Shown here one piece after another: positions 9,011-17,221 of a stretch of 64,000 bases of DNA. The notes beneath the pieces are model-generated. The model did no database searches, was not told where the DNA came from, and saw nothing but the letters and a program-made list of their open reading frames with translations. The DNA comes from an uncultured Brachyspira sp. Its GTDB lineage: Bacteria > Spirochaetota > Brachyspiria > Brachyspirales > Brachyspiraceae. The position numbers were made by a program, and so were the translations under genes. The DNA lies in the NCBI RefSeq assembly GCF_949287625.1, contig NZ_CASEGO010000002.1, positions 1-64,000 on the forward strand, read 5' to 3'. The first letter of the stretch is position 1. The number at the start of each line of letters is the position of its first letter.

Positions 9011-9451
9011 TTATTTATTCATAAAATCAATATGTTTTTTTCTCTTTCTAACTTCATCGGCTATTTTTTTTATAGTTATTTTTGACATAGATTTCTCAAA
9101 ATCAAGCCTTACACTATTAAACTCTTCTCCTAAAACATCAAACATAGCACAGCCTACTGGGCATACATGATTAGGCTCATGAAAATTAAAAAGTCCCCTT
9201 TCCTCCTCTGTAAATACTGCTTCATATATAGAAAGCAGAGTTATATCCTTTTCATCTTTTATAAGTCTGCTTCCCTTTTTATCTGTTTCAACTATTCCCG
9301 AAGCCTGAAGTTTTAATAGTATTCTCCTTATAACAGAAGGGTTAGTCCTTACACTTTTGGCAAGCAAATTTGATGTAGTGCCTTCATTTTCAAAAAATGC
9401 TATACATAAAACTATATGAGTAGCTATTGATAATTTCGTATTAATCTTCAT
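9011..9451 (-). CDS. Rrf2-family transcriptional regulator
   Basis: This 146-residue protein is of the Rrf2/YwnA type. It has the N-terminal winged helix (residues 4-70, with TTSNLLAKSVRTNPSVIRRI and LLKLQASGIV) and the conserved EPNHVCPVGCAMFDVL segment. The two cysteines in CPVGC are fewer than the three that hold an Fe-S cluster in IscR/NsrR, so a redox thiol or other signal is more likely. It is convergent with the Crp/Fnr gene (9-base gap) and divergent from a beta-propeller lipoprotein. The shared intergenic region holds an inverted repeat (9509-9531) next to its promoter. Confidence 0.88.
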   Translation of the reverse strand: MKINTKLSIATHIVLCIAFFENEGTTSNLLAKSVRTNPSVIRRILLKLQASGIVETDKKGSRLIKDEKDITLLSIYEAVFTEEERGLFNFHEPNHVCPVGCAMFDVLGEEFNSVRLDFEKSMSKITIKKIADEVRKRKKHIDFMNK

Positions 9452-9508
9452 AGTAGGATAATAATAAAATAAAAATTATTTATAGTCAATAACTAAATAA
9501 AATAAACA

Positions 9509-9531
9509 ATTGTTACAACTTTAGTAACAAT
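9509..9531. promoter_or_regulatory. Inverted repeat between the Rrf2 gene and the propeller lipoprotein
   Basis: ATTGTTAC and GTAACAAT are perfect 8-base arms separated by 7 bases. The repeat sits between two divergent promoters and is a plausible operator for the adjacent Rrf2 protein. Binding is inferred from position. Confidence 0.55.
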
Positions 9532-9548
9532 GTTTTTTTACTTTTTAG

Positions 9549-9576
9549 TTGCTAAATCTAAAAAAACATATAGAAT
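9549..9576 (+). promoter_or_regulatory. Probable promoter of the propeller lipoprotein
   Basis: TTGCTA (9549-9554) and TAGAAT (9571-9576) are separated by 16 bases, about 45 bases before the start codon. Confidence 0.45.
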
Positions 9577-9620
9577 TATATATCTAAATAAAAAAAATTA
9601 CTAATAAGGAGAACTTAAAA

Positions 9621-10556
9621 ATGAATAAGGTTTACTATGCAATAGTTTTATCTGCTTTCATATTTGCTGTATCATGCTCAAATAATGCTGGTAAAACAAA
9701 TAATAACACTGCTTCAAATACTGCTGCTAAAAAAGAAGCTGTTACTATAAATATTGAAGGGGCAGCTGCACCAGAAAGTGTAAAATTAAGAAATGGAAAA
9801 TTATATATAGCTAATTTGGGAGATCCTAATGCTCCAGCTGACGGATTTATAATTGTAGCTAATGAAGACGGATCTAATCCTCAAAAATTATTTGAAGGTC
9901 AATTAGACAGCCCTAAAGGTTTTTCTTTCTTAACTGATGATATTATTATCATACCAGACCAAGTTAATGACAGTTCTTTAACTGGAAATTTAGTATTAGC
10001 TAATATCAAAGAAAATAAAATAATTACTAAACTTCCTATAGAAGGTTCTAAATTCTTAAATGATACAGTAGTAATAGATCCTACAACTGTAGCTCTTACT
10101 GATACAGGTGCTTCTACAGTTCATTTTGTAAAAGTTGATAATAATTCTTCTTTATCTATAACTTCATCAGTAACAGGAGTAGTTGGTGCTAATGGAATAT
10201 TCTTAGATAACGGAGTATTATATATAGCTGGAAGTACATTTGGCGGAGACCCTAATGGCGGTGATATATACACATTAAATACAGATGGTACTGGATTAAC
10301 TAAATGGACAGCTTCAGTATTAGGTGCAGGTGCTTTAGATGGTATAGCTATTGCTGATGGTAAATTATATGTTTCTGACTGGGGTGCAGACGGAGCTAAT
10401 AACAATGCCTGCATATATGTATTTGATTTGAATACTAAAGAGCAATTAGAAAAAATAGAAGGTTCTTTAAGCGGTGTTGCTGATATAGATTTAGTTAATA
10501 ATGTTATATATATACCAGAACTTTCTACTAGTTTAATTAAAAAAGTTCAATTATAA
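9621..10556 (+). CDS. Beta-propeller lipoprotein (NHL/SMP-30-like)
   Basis: This 311-residue protein starts with a lipoprotein signal peptide (lipobox AVSC, Cys19), then an Asn/Thr/Ala-rich tether. The rest is a propeller with repeated strands such as SVKLRNGKLYIANLGDP, NGIFLDNGVLYIAGSTFGGD, DGIAIADGKLYVSDWGADG and DIDLVNNVIYIPELS. This is the pattern of NHL, SMP-30 or gluconolactonase-like propellers. No catalytic assignment is possible. A strong ribosome binding site (AAGGAGA) precedes the ATG. It is divergent from the Rrf2 regulator and probably under its control. Confidence 0.8.
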   Translation: MNKVYYAIVLSAFIFAVSCSNNAGKTNNNTASNTAAKKEAVTINIEGAAAPESVKLRNGKLYIANLGDPNAPADGFIIVANEDGSNPQKLFEGQLDSPKGFSFLTDDIIIIPDQVNDSSLTGNLVLANIKENKIITKLPIEGSKFLNDTVVIDPTTVALTDTGASTVHFVKVDNNSSLSITSSVTGVVGANGIFLDNGVLYIAGSTFGGDPNGGDIYTLNTDGTGLTKWTASVLGAGALDGIAIADGKLYVSDWGADGANNNACIYVFDLNTKEQLEKIEGSLSGVADIDLVNNVIYIPELSTSLIKKVQL

Positions 10557-10596
10557 TTTTTAGTTCATATATAATTTTTTCGTTCATAGTAGCTCA

Positions 10597-10638
10597 AAAA
10601 AACGTGCATTTAAAAAATTTTTTAAATGTGCGTTTTTT
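10597..10638 (+). terminator. Terminator of the propeller lipoprotein
   Basis: Arms beginning ACGTGCATTTAAAAAA and ending TTTTTTAAATGTGCG form a long stem with two central mismatches, followed by TTTTTT. It is about 45 bases after the stop codon. Confidence 0.75.
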
Positions 10639-10656
10639 ATTTTATAATTAAATTAT

Positions 10657-10885
10657 AATATACTGGAACGATTTCATTTTGTCAACTGATGTACATTATA
10701 TAGAATTATCAACTTTTTTTGCCGCACACGCCACAGACGGGCTTCGCAAAAGTTGCTGCCAACACCACAGTCGGACTTCGTCGGCACGCAGAACCGGCAC
10801 AACTGTGTACTTCCTAGGGCTGTCCACGAAAATAATAAAAAATATAAAAACTAATTTTGACAAAATATATTTGTTTAGGTATAAT
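10657..10885. repeat. Dispersed GC-cored repeat, copy A
   Basis: The left end read leftwards is TTGACA-N17-TATATT (10685 down to 10657). The right end read rightwards is TTGACA-N17-TATAAT (10857-10885). The core, about 10721-10828, is much richer in G and C than the rest of the window. It shares CGGCACGCAGA and GGCACAACTGTGTACTTC (10796-10813) with copy B. No credible gene lies inside. It occupies the gap between two convergent genes. Confidence 0.7.
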
Positions 10886-10920
10886 AAAAAATATATAATA
10901 AATTCAAATTTATAAAAAAT

Positions 10921-11508
10921 TTAATTTGCTGAATATATCTCTTTTAATCTTATTTCATCATAAAAAGATATTCTGTAAGAATAAAGTTTAATAACTCTAT
11001 CCAAACTATCCAAATCGGGTTTTACATACAAAGACACACTGACCAAATCTGATGACCACCATATGGTATATTCTTCAAAAGGTTTTTTATTGAATGAATA
11101 ATATTTTACATCTGTTTTTGTTATTTCACCATATTTAAATTTGAGTTTTTCTTTTATATCATCAATTTCAGCCAAAGAGGCAGGATTATAAAACGAAGGA
11201 TTATTATAAATATCCCCTATATGATTGCATATTTCTATTCTGTAAAGTTCATTATTATAAAAATATAAGTAATATGCTAATTTTTCAGTATCATTTTTAT
11301 ATATATTAATAACTCTATTATTTTTAAGTTCAAATGATTCTAAAAAATCAGCATATACATTTAAATTATAATTAGTAATTTTATTATTAGCCTCATCAAT
11401 ACTCATACCAAATCTTAAATCTTTATAACCGTTAAGGTCAAAAAGTTCAGGCAGTTGAGCAAACATGATATTAGCACTTATTAATAAAATTACTATTATA
11501 TATCTCAT
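10921..11508 (-). CDS. Hypothetical secreted protein
   Basis: This 195-residue protein has a signal peptide (MRYIIVILLISANIMFAQ) with likely cleavage after MFA. The mature part is mixed alpha/beta, rich in Tyr, Asn and Asp, with no cysteine motif and no family I recognise. The stretch GYKDLRFGMSIDEANNKI resembles a short motif seen in several secreted proteins of unknown function where FGM plus an amphipathic helix opens a small domain. It begins 2 bases after the LOG gene and is probably co-transcribed with it. Confidence 0.65.
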   Translation of the reverse strand: MRYIIVILLISANIMFAQLPELFDLNGYKDLRFGMSIDEANNKITNYNLNVYADFLESFELKNNRVINIYKNDTEKLAYYLYFYNNELYRIEICNHIGDIYNNPSFYNPASLAEIDDIKEKLKFKYGEITKTDVKYYSFNKKPFEEYTIWWSSDLVSVSLYVKPDLDSLDRVIKLYSYRISFYDEIRLKEIYSAN

Positions 11509-11510
11509 TT

Positions 11511-12176
11511 CTATTTATCGTTTTTATAAAAGCTGTTAATAATATCCAATACTTCCTCTGGTTTTTCAGCATACTGCATTAAATCCAAATCAGAAATATC
11601 TATATAGCTTTCTTTAACCATATTCTTTTTAATCCACTCTATAAGATCAGAATAATAATTTTTATTCATAACAATAAGAGGCATTCTCTGAAGAACTTTA
11701 GTCTGTATCAAAGTTAAAGTTTCAAACCATTCGTCCATAGTACCGAATCCGCCCGGAAATATTATAACGGCTTTAGCATATTTTAAAAACATAACCTTTC
11801 TTGCAAAAAAATATCTGAATTTAAGTTCTTCCTTTACATAAGGATTAGTTTTCTGCTCAAAAGGAAGTTCTATGCATAATCCTATAGAACCAGAACCAGC
11901 ATCAAAAGCTCCCCTATTTCCAGCCTCCATAATACCTGGTCCGCCTCCTGTTATTATATCATATTTATTTTCACCCAATAATTTGGCAGTTTCATAAGCT
12001 AATTTATAATGAGGATGATCTTCAGAAGTTCTTGCACTTCCAAACATTGAAACTGCATTCTTATAATAAGACATAGTTTCAAAACCCTCTACAAATTCTC
12101 CCATTATTCTGAATATACGCCAAGATTCATTAGGCATATCAGAATTCTGAAGTTCATAATAAGTTTCTCTTCTCAT
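11511..12176 (-). CDS. LOG-family protein (TIGR00730-like Rossmann fold)
   Basis: This 221-residue protein has the LOG signature: GGGPGIMEAGNRGAF in the first half and PGGFGTMDEWFETLTLIQ in the second (the PGGxGTxxE motif). Family members hydrolyse nucleoside 5'-monophosphates at the N-glycosidic bond (cytokinin-activating enzymes and bacterial AMP/CMP nucleosidases), although many are labelled lysine decarboxylase in error. The physiological substrate here is unknown. It lies between the tandem YbjQ genes and a secreted hypothetical, all in one direction. Confidence 0.88.
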   Translation of the reverse strand: MRRETYYELQNSDMPNESWRIFRIMGEFVEGFETMSYYKNAVSMFGSARTSEDHPHYKLAYETAKLLGENKYDIITGGGPGIMEAGNRGAFDAGSGSIGLCIELPFEQKTNPYVKEELKFRYFFARKVMFLKYAKAVIIFPGGFGTMDEWFETLTLIQTKVLQRMPLIVMNKNYYSDLIEWIKKNMVKESYIDISDLDLMQYAEKPEEVLDIINSFYKNDK

Positions 12177-12193
12177 ATATTCTCCGCTATATT

Positions 12194-12514
12194 TTATTTT
12201 ATTATTACAGCGGTTCCATAAGCTATAACTTCTGTAGTTCCTTCCATAACAGATGATGATGAATAACTTATTCCTATAATGGCATTAGCTCCTAATTTTT
12301 TAGCTTCTTCTATCATTCTTTTTGTCGCTATTTCTCTAGCCTCATTAATCATCTCTGTATAGCCTTCTACTTCTCCGCCAACTATATTTTTTAATCCTGC
12401 AAGCAAATCCTTACCTATATGTTTAGCCTGAGCTATATTTCCTTTTACTAAACCTAATAATTCATAATTATAGCTGCTTGGCAAATAATCAGAAGTAAAT
12501 AATTTTATATCCAT
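12194..12514 (-). CDS. YbjQ/UPF0145-family protein, copy 2
   Basis: This 106-residue protein belongs to the YbjQ (UPF0145, once DUF74) family. It has the typical core EAREIATKRMIEEAKKLGAN, then AIIGISYSSSSVM and a final EVIAYGTAVIIK strand. These small proteins form pentameric rings of unknown function; the old heavy-metal-binding label is not proven. It is 26 bases downstream of a near-identical paralogue. Both are in front of the LOG gene and may form one operon. Confidence 0.87.
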   Translation of the reverse strand: MDIKLFTSDYLPSSYNYELLGLVKGNIAQAKHIGKDLLAGLKNIVGGEVEGYTEMINEAREIATKRMIEEAKKLGANAIIGISYSSSSVMEGTTEVIAYGTAVIIK

Positions 12515-12540
12515 TTTATCATCCTTTTTGAAATATTTTA

Positions 12541-12867
12541 TTATTTTAAATTAATAGCTGTTCCATAAGCAACAACTTCTACTGTACCCGGAAGTACAGA
12601 TGATGATGAATAGCTTATTCCTATAATAGCATTAGCTCCTAATTTTTTAGCTTCTTCTATCATTCTTTTTGTCGCTATTTCTCTAGCCTCATTAAGCATT
12701 TCTGTATAACTTTCTACCTCTCCGCCCACTATGTTTTTTAATCCTGCAAGCAAATCTTTACCTACATGTTTTGCCAAAGATACATTTCCTTTTACTAAAC
12801 CTAATGGCTCATAATTATAATTGCTTGGCAAGTAATTAACAGAAAACATTTTAATATCAGAACTCAT
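12541..12867 (-). CDS. YbjQ/UPF0145-family protein, copy 1
   Basis: This 108-residue protein is the first of a tandem YbjQ pair. The central 45 residues (KNIVGGEVESYTEMLNEARE onwards) are almost identical to copy 2, also at DNA level, which indicates recent duplication or gene conversion. Differences gather at the N terminus and in the SVLPGTVEVVAYG segment. A promoter-like TTGACA-N17-TATATA supplied by repeat copy B (12959-12987) points straight at this gene, with about 90 bases of leader. Confidence 0.87.
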   Translation of the reverse strand: MSSDIKMFSVNYLPSNYNYEPLGLVKGNVSLAKHVGKDLLAGLKNIVGGEVESYTEMLNEAREIATKRMIEEAKKLGANAIIGISYSSSSVLPGTVEVVAYGTAINLK

Positions 12868-12958
12868 TTCATTCCCCTTATAATTATTTTTTAGATATTA
12901 TGTTAATTTGTCGGAAAACTGTAAATATACTTAAATATTTTTATTTATTATTATTTGA

Positions 12959-13288
12959 TATATACCTAAACAACTATAGTTTGTCAATTTTTAGTTATTT
13001 GTAAATGCAATTATTATTTGTAAATAGTATAAAGTATTATTAATATTAATAAAATATGTTTTAAATTTATTGTAATGACTATATTTTAGTAAAAAAATGC
13101 AGTCCTTCGAGACAGCGGGCTGTGCCTGCTTCTCGCCGCAGGCGTACTTCGTATGGGTCACCACCGAGTAGGTGCCTTGCCTACGGCACGCAGAGTGGGC
13201 ACGACTGTGTACTTCGTAGGGCAAAGCCACCACAAACAATAAATTTAAAAAACTAACTTTTGACAAACTTAAAAATTTTCAGTATATA
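12959..13288. repeat. Dispersed GC-cored repeat, copy B
   Basis: The left end (minus strand) is TTGACA at 12982-12987, 17 bases, TATATA at 12959-12964. The right end (plus strand) is TTGACA at 13260-13265, 17 bases, TATATA at 13283-13288. The GC-rich core covers about 13098-13237 and shares GGCACGACTGTGTACTTC (13198-13215) and CGGCACGCAGAG with copies A and D. With its flanks this fills the 468-base gap between the YbjQ pair and mnmA. The translated ORF inside is not a credible protein. Confidence 0.72.
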
Positions 13289-13335
13289 TCAATGGTTAAT
13301 TATGAAATGATTATTTTATTAATGATAATATATGT

Positions 13336-14394
13336 TTAATAAACAACTCCTCCGCATAGAGTTACATCTTCATCATAACATACGCATGACTGCCCCTTAG
13401 CAACTATTCCAGTAGGTTCAAAAAATTTTATATTGATTACATTTTCCTCTATTGGTATTACTCTTGCCATACTTCCTTTATGAGCACTTCTTGTTTTGAC
13501 CAAAGCCTCAAACTCTTTATCTCTAGGTTCTGCTATCCAATTAACATCATATATAGTAACTTCAGAAACAAAGGTATGATTTTTATTTCCTACATAAACA
13601 GTATTTGTTTTGCTGTCTAATGATACCACAAATAAAGGCTCTTTATATGCTATACCAAGACCTTTTCTTTGTCCTACTGTATAATGCCATATTCCTTTAT
13701 GATGTCCTAATATTTCATTAGTATCTATATTTATTATATCGCCTTCTCTATCTTCATCAAATAGTCTGCTGTACTCGCCTGCAAAAAAATCCTGACTCTC
13801 GCTTTTTTCTGCCGCTTCCAAATTATACTCTCTTGCCATTTTTCTAGTATCTTCTTTTGTATTTTCATGCATTGGAAACATTATCTTTGATAATTGACTT
13901 TGAGTGAGCCTGTATAAAAAATATGACTGATCTTTTATCAAATTTTTTCCTCTTAATAATAAATATCTTTTAGTTTTCTCATCATATTTTATTCCAGCAT
14001 AATGCCCAGTAGCGAATTTATCAAATTCCAATCCCTGTTTTTCTATAGCCTCAAATAAAGCCATAAACTTAATCTGACTATTACACATAATACAAGGATT
14101 AGGAGTAAGTCCTTTTTTGTAAGACTCAGCAACATAATCTATAACTTTTTTTTGAAACATATCGCTCACATCAAAAGCATAGTAGTCTATACCTATATCC
14201 TGAGCATATTTTCTGCACTCTTCAACCATCTTTGACTGCGAAGGACTGTAGCATGAACCGCTTAAAGGAGCTCTCTTATCTCCATTCCAAAGAAGCATAG
14301 TAACTCCGAATACTTCATTTCCTTTTTCTTTTAATATCTTTGCTGTAGTAGTAGAATCCACTCCTGCACTCATACCAACTGCTATTTTCTGCAT
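13336..14394 (-). CDS. mnmA: tRNA-specific 2-thiouridylase MnmA-like
   Basis: This 352-residue enzyme shows the MnmA plan: PP-loop SAGVDSTTTAKI (residues 9-20), NPCIMCNSQIKF, ATGHYAG, KDQSYFLYRLTQSQL and the C-terminal beta barrel beginning near GLGIAYKEPLFV. It would adenylate and thiolate U34 of Lys, Glu and Gln tRNAs. The first active-site cysteine lies in a CxxC pair (NPCIMC). The second catalytic cysteine of the classical enzyme is not seen: the loop usually written as GICFIG reads SQDFFAGEYS. It may use a different, perhaps Fe-S-linked, sulfur-transfer scheme. No operon partner. Confidence 0.88.
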   Translation of the reverse strand: MQKIAVGMSAGVDSTTTAKILKEKGNEVFGVTMLLWNGDKRAPLSGSCYSPSQSKMVEECRKYAQDIGIDYYAFDVSDMFQKKVIDYVAESYKKGLTPNPCIMCNSQIKFMALFEAIEKQGLEFDKFATGHYAGIKYDEKTKRYLLLRGKNLIKDQSYFLYRLTQSQLSKIMFPMHENTKEDTRKMAREYNLEAAEKSESQDFFAGEYSRLFDEDREGDIINIDTNEILGHHKGIWHYTVGQRKGLGIAYKEPLFVVSLDSKTNTVYVGNKNHTFVSEVTIYDVNWIAEPRDKEFEALVKTRSAHKGSMARVIPIEENVINIKFFEPTGIVAKGQSCVCYDEDVTLCGGVVY

Positions 14395-14499
14395 ATAATA
14401 TTTCCTTTATTATATTTTTATTAGAACTGTTGCAATTTTATATATGTATATAGTTGTATTATTATATAATAATTAAAAATAGTATTTATAATTTTAATA

Positions 14500-14745
14500 A
14501 TTGGGGCTTTGCCCCAGCTCTGCGTGCTTACGCAAAAGCCCAGTTCTTTTGTACGCTGTCCGCCCGCGGCGTGACACAAAGAACCAAAAAGGCTGTATTT
14601 TATGCTAAATTTAGCAATTTATCCTACATATAAAACATAATTAGTAAGATTTAATAATAACTTCAATACTTGCACTTTTTGGTTCTTTTTGCGGCGGGAA
14701 AAAGAACAACAAAAAATTGACAAACTTAAAAATTTTCAGTATATA
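14500..14745. repeat. Dispersed GC-cored repeat, copy C (inverted relative to copy D)
   Basis: Read on the minus strand, this stretch aligns with copy D at 37257-37450. Shared blocks in order are GTTTGTCAATTTTTT, CCCGCCGCAAAAAG, AAAAAGTGCAAGTATTGAA, ACTAATTA, CTAAATTTAG, GGCGGACAGCGT and ACAAAAGAACTGGG. The right end carries TTGACA (14717-14722), 17 bases, TATATA (14740-14745). The left boundary near 14500 (GGGGCTTTGCCCC hairpin) has no matching promoter motif. It accounts for the 407-base gap between mnmA and batE. Confidence 0.72.
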
Positions 14746-14801
14746 TTATTAATATTAACTGTATAAAAATACAAAATTACAACTGTTCTATATATATTTC
14801 T

Positions 14802-15485
14802 CTATATTTTTTCAGCAGAGCTTTTATTTATCCAGCCCTTAAAATTACCCTCTGCATAATACCAATTATCATGCTCTTCAATTACTCTTAATTTCTCTCC
14901 TTCAGATATTTGAGAAACTATATCCGATTTTGTACTGCTTCCGCTGTATAAATCAGCATTATCAATAGTTACAATATAATCAGAGCTTGCATAACTGCTT
15001 AATATTATTAATGGTATAAAAAACACTATTGAAAGCAATATTAAAAATTTATTGATTTTCTTTTTTTTAATAAATAGTACTATAAGCATTGTAAAAAATA
15101 TTAAAAACAATATTAATAGCAAATACATAGATATAATAAGCATAGAATCATAATCATATTTTCCGTTAATTGAACTTATCATTGATTTTATTTCTTTATC
15201 AAAAGGAGAAATATTAAGTGCCTTTTCATAATAAAGAACAGCATAACCATTACTTCCTATAGCCGCATAAGAAGAAGCCAAATTATAATATAAATCTTTT
15301 GAAATAACATTTGATGATGCTATGTCTCTATATAAATAATTAGCCTCTAAATATTTGCCTTCATTATAAAGTTCATTAGCACTTTCAAATAAATTATTTA
15401 TTTTTTCCAAATCAGTGTTTGAAGTTATCTGACTATATAAAAAACATGACTGGAATATAAAAAACATTATAATTATTTTTTTCAT
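14802..15485 (-). CDS. batE: BatE-like TPR/SH3 protein
   Basis: This 227-residue protein has a signal peptide, two TPR motifs (about residues 28-105, YNEGKYLEANYLYRDIA and YAVLYYEKALNISPF), two hydrophobic segments (about 115-165) and a C-terminal bacterial SH3 domain (LYSGSSTKSDIVSQISEGEK and WYYAEGNFKGWI). This is the BatE layout in aerotolerance operons. It is the last gene of batB-C-D-E, 20 bases downstream of batD. The Bat proteins are envelope proteins of uncertain biochemical role. Confidence 0.8.
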   Translation of the reverse strand: MKKIIIMFFIFQSCFLYSQITSNTDLEKINNLFESANELYNEGKYLEANYLYRDIASSNVISKDLYYNLASSYAAIGSNGYAVLYYEKALNISPFDKEIKSMISSINGKYDYDSMLIISMYLLLILFLIFFTMLIVLFIKKKKINKFLILLSIVFFIPLIILSSYASSDYIVTIDNADLYSGSSTKSDIVSQISEGEKLRVIEEHDNWYYAEGNFKGWINKSSAEKI

Positions 15486-15505
15486 ATTTATTATATTACC
15501 CGTAT

Positions 15506-17221
15506 TTATTTTTTTATCTTTAATTCTTTTATATATTTTATTAATTCCATAGCTTTAGTATGATAATCTTCATTATCAGATGATTTTCCAGAATAAAGCT
15601 CGTATCTGCATTTACTTATTATATCTTTTATTTCATCAATTTTTTCTGTTTCAATATAATCATTTAATTTATCATATATATTATTATCATAATCTATATT
15701 AAATTTATTTTTTATAGTATTAATTAAACTATTTTCTATAAGTCTGCAGTATTCTTTTCTGTTGTTTTCATTATAGTATTTAAGAATATCATCTGTTTCA
15801 GAATGCTTATCTTTTTTAATATTAGCAAATAGAAGTTTTAACTTATCAAATTTATTATGATTATAAATTATAACAGATAAAGCTATTAATATTATTATAT
15901 ATAAATACACAATTTTCATATTAAATATTTTAAATACTTTATCCTCTTTAACTAAAGCATTTTTTATAGGTATAACATTAATCTCTTCTCCATTATTATT
16001 AATAAATGAGTTTAAATTTTGTTTTGTACCTGATATTGTAAGATTAATAGGCTTTGAATATATATTGGTATAAGTTTTATCATTAGGAGAGAAATAACAA
16101 AAATTAATATTTGATATTACAGAACTTCCTTCGTCTTTAGCAACTAATACATATTCTTTAACTTTTCTTCCCATCATTTTTTTACCGTCAAACCAATTTG
16201 TTTCATAAACTTTAGGCTGATATACAGAAAAATAATTAGTTATATTATCATTAATTTTAGGCATAGTGATTATAGAAGTATTACCCTCACCAGTTACCTC
16301 CATTGTTATTAATACCTCTTCTCCTACTGAAATATTGGTTTTATTTACTTTGGTATTAAAATTAAAATCACCTACAGCACCAGAAAAATTATCGAAGCCA
16401 TTTCTTTCAGGAAGCGGAAGCACTTTAATAATAAACTCATCTTCTCCGTATTCTACACGTTCATTGAAAACAAATCTGCCCTCTTTTTCAAAAACAAAAG
16501 GAGTGGTTAATATTCTTTTATCACCCGTTTTAACAGGATATAACACTTCAGTTTTCAAAGGTATAGCAGTTACTCTTTTTCCGTCTATTATTTCAGTAAA
16601 AGAGTTATACTCTGAAGTTTCAGAATATGAAATAAAATCGGTTCTATCTGGTATTTTTGAAAATCCTAAAACATTTACAGGAACATGAACATATGCTTTC
16701 TGTATTATATATATAGGCTCATACAAATAAACTTCTTTTTTATTTATATTATTATCAACATATATATCATCTCCGTAATTCATGAAATCTTCAAATTGAT
16801 TTCCATTAGGAGTATAATTATCATCTCTGTTTCTTATAGGTCCGTCAACTACTTCTATTTTTACAGGATTTGCAACATAAGTATTATTATTTACTCTCAC
16901 TCTTATATTATCTATATTATAAACCCCTTCTTTATTTGCCACATATGTATAACTATATGTTTTTATAGTTTTAAATGATCCTGAAGAATACATCATATTA
17001 ACGCTCTGAGATGTACCCCTCAATGTAAAACCATCTATATCAGGCACTGTAACTCTTCCAGAATTATTGTTAATAGTTACAGACAAACTAAATACTTCTC
17101 CAACACCTATTTTTTCATCGGAGAATTTCGCTGTAATACTAGTCTGCGGAAAAAGAGGCAGGCATATAATAAAAAATATTACAAATATATATTTATAAAT
17201 ATTATTACCAATCTTTATCAA
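15506..17221 (-). CDS. batD: BatD aerotolerance protein
   Basis: This protein of about 571 residues has a signal peptide (IFVIFFIICLPLFPQ), several Ig-like beta domains (ITAKFSDEKIGVGEVFSLSV, then NKTNISVGEEVLITMEVTG), a transmembrane helix near residue 440 and a cytoplasmic tail. It matches the BatD oxygen-tolerance family. I start it at the TTG at 17221: it lies 5 bases after a GGAGG and puts the signal peptide near the N terminus. The ATG at 17251 would lie 47 bases inside batC and add a charged extension. Its ribosome binding site is inside the batC coding sequence, which suggests coupling. Confidence 0.85.
   Translation of the reverse strand: MIKIGNNIYKYIFVIFFIICLPLFPQTSITAKFSDEKIGVGEVFSLSVTINNNSGRVTVPDIDGFTLRGTSQSVNMMYSSGSFKTIKTYSYTYVANKEGVYNIDNIRVRVNNNTYVANPVKIEVVDGPIRNRDDNYTPNGNQFEDFMNYGDDIYVDNNINKKEVYLYEPIYIIQKAYVHVPVNVLGFSKIPDRTDFISYSETSEYNSFTEIIDGKRVTAIPLKTEVLYPVKTGDKRILTTPFVFEKEGRFVFNERVEYGEDEFIIKVLPLPERNGFDNFSGAVGDFNFNTKVNKTNISVGEEVLITMEVTGEGNTSIITMPKINDNITNYFSVYQPKVYETNWFDGKKMMGRKVKEYVLVAKDEGSSVISNINFCYFSPNDKTYTNIYSKPINLTISGTKQNLNSFINNNGEEINVIPIKNALVKEDKVFKIFNMKIVYLYIIILIALSVIIYNHNKFDKLKLLFANIKKDKHSETDDILKYYNENNRKEYCRLIENSLINTIKNKFNIDYDNNIYDKLNDYIETEKIDEIKDIISKCRYELYSGKSSDNEDYHTKAMELIKYIKELKIKK

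Noticed and set aside
10679..10915. A 78-codon ORF inside repeat copy A
   Set aside because: It has no ribosome binding site, its composition follows the GC-rich repeat core, and the reading frame is not kept in copies B and D.
12991..13266. A 91-codon minus-strand ORF inside repeat copy B
   Set aside because: It spans the noncoding repeat and has no ribosome binding site or recognisable protein features.
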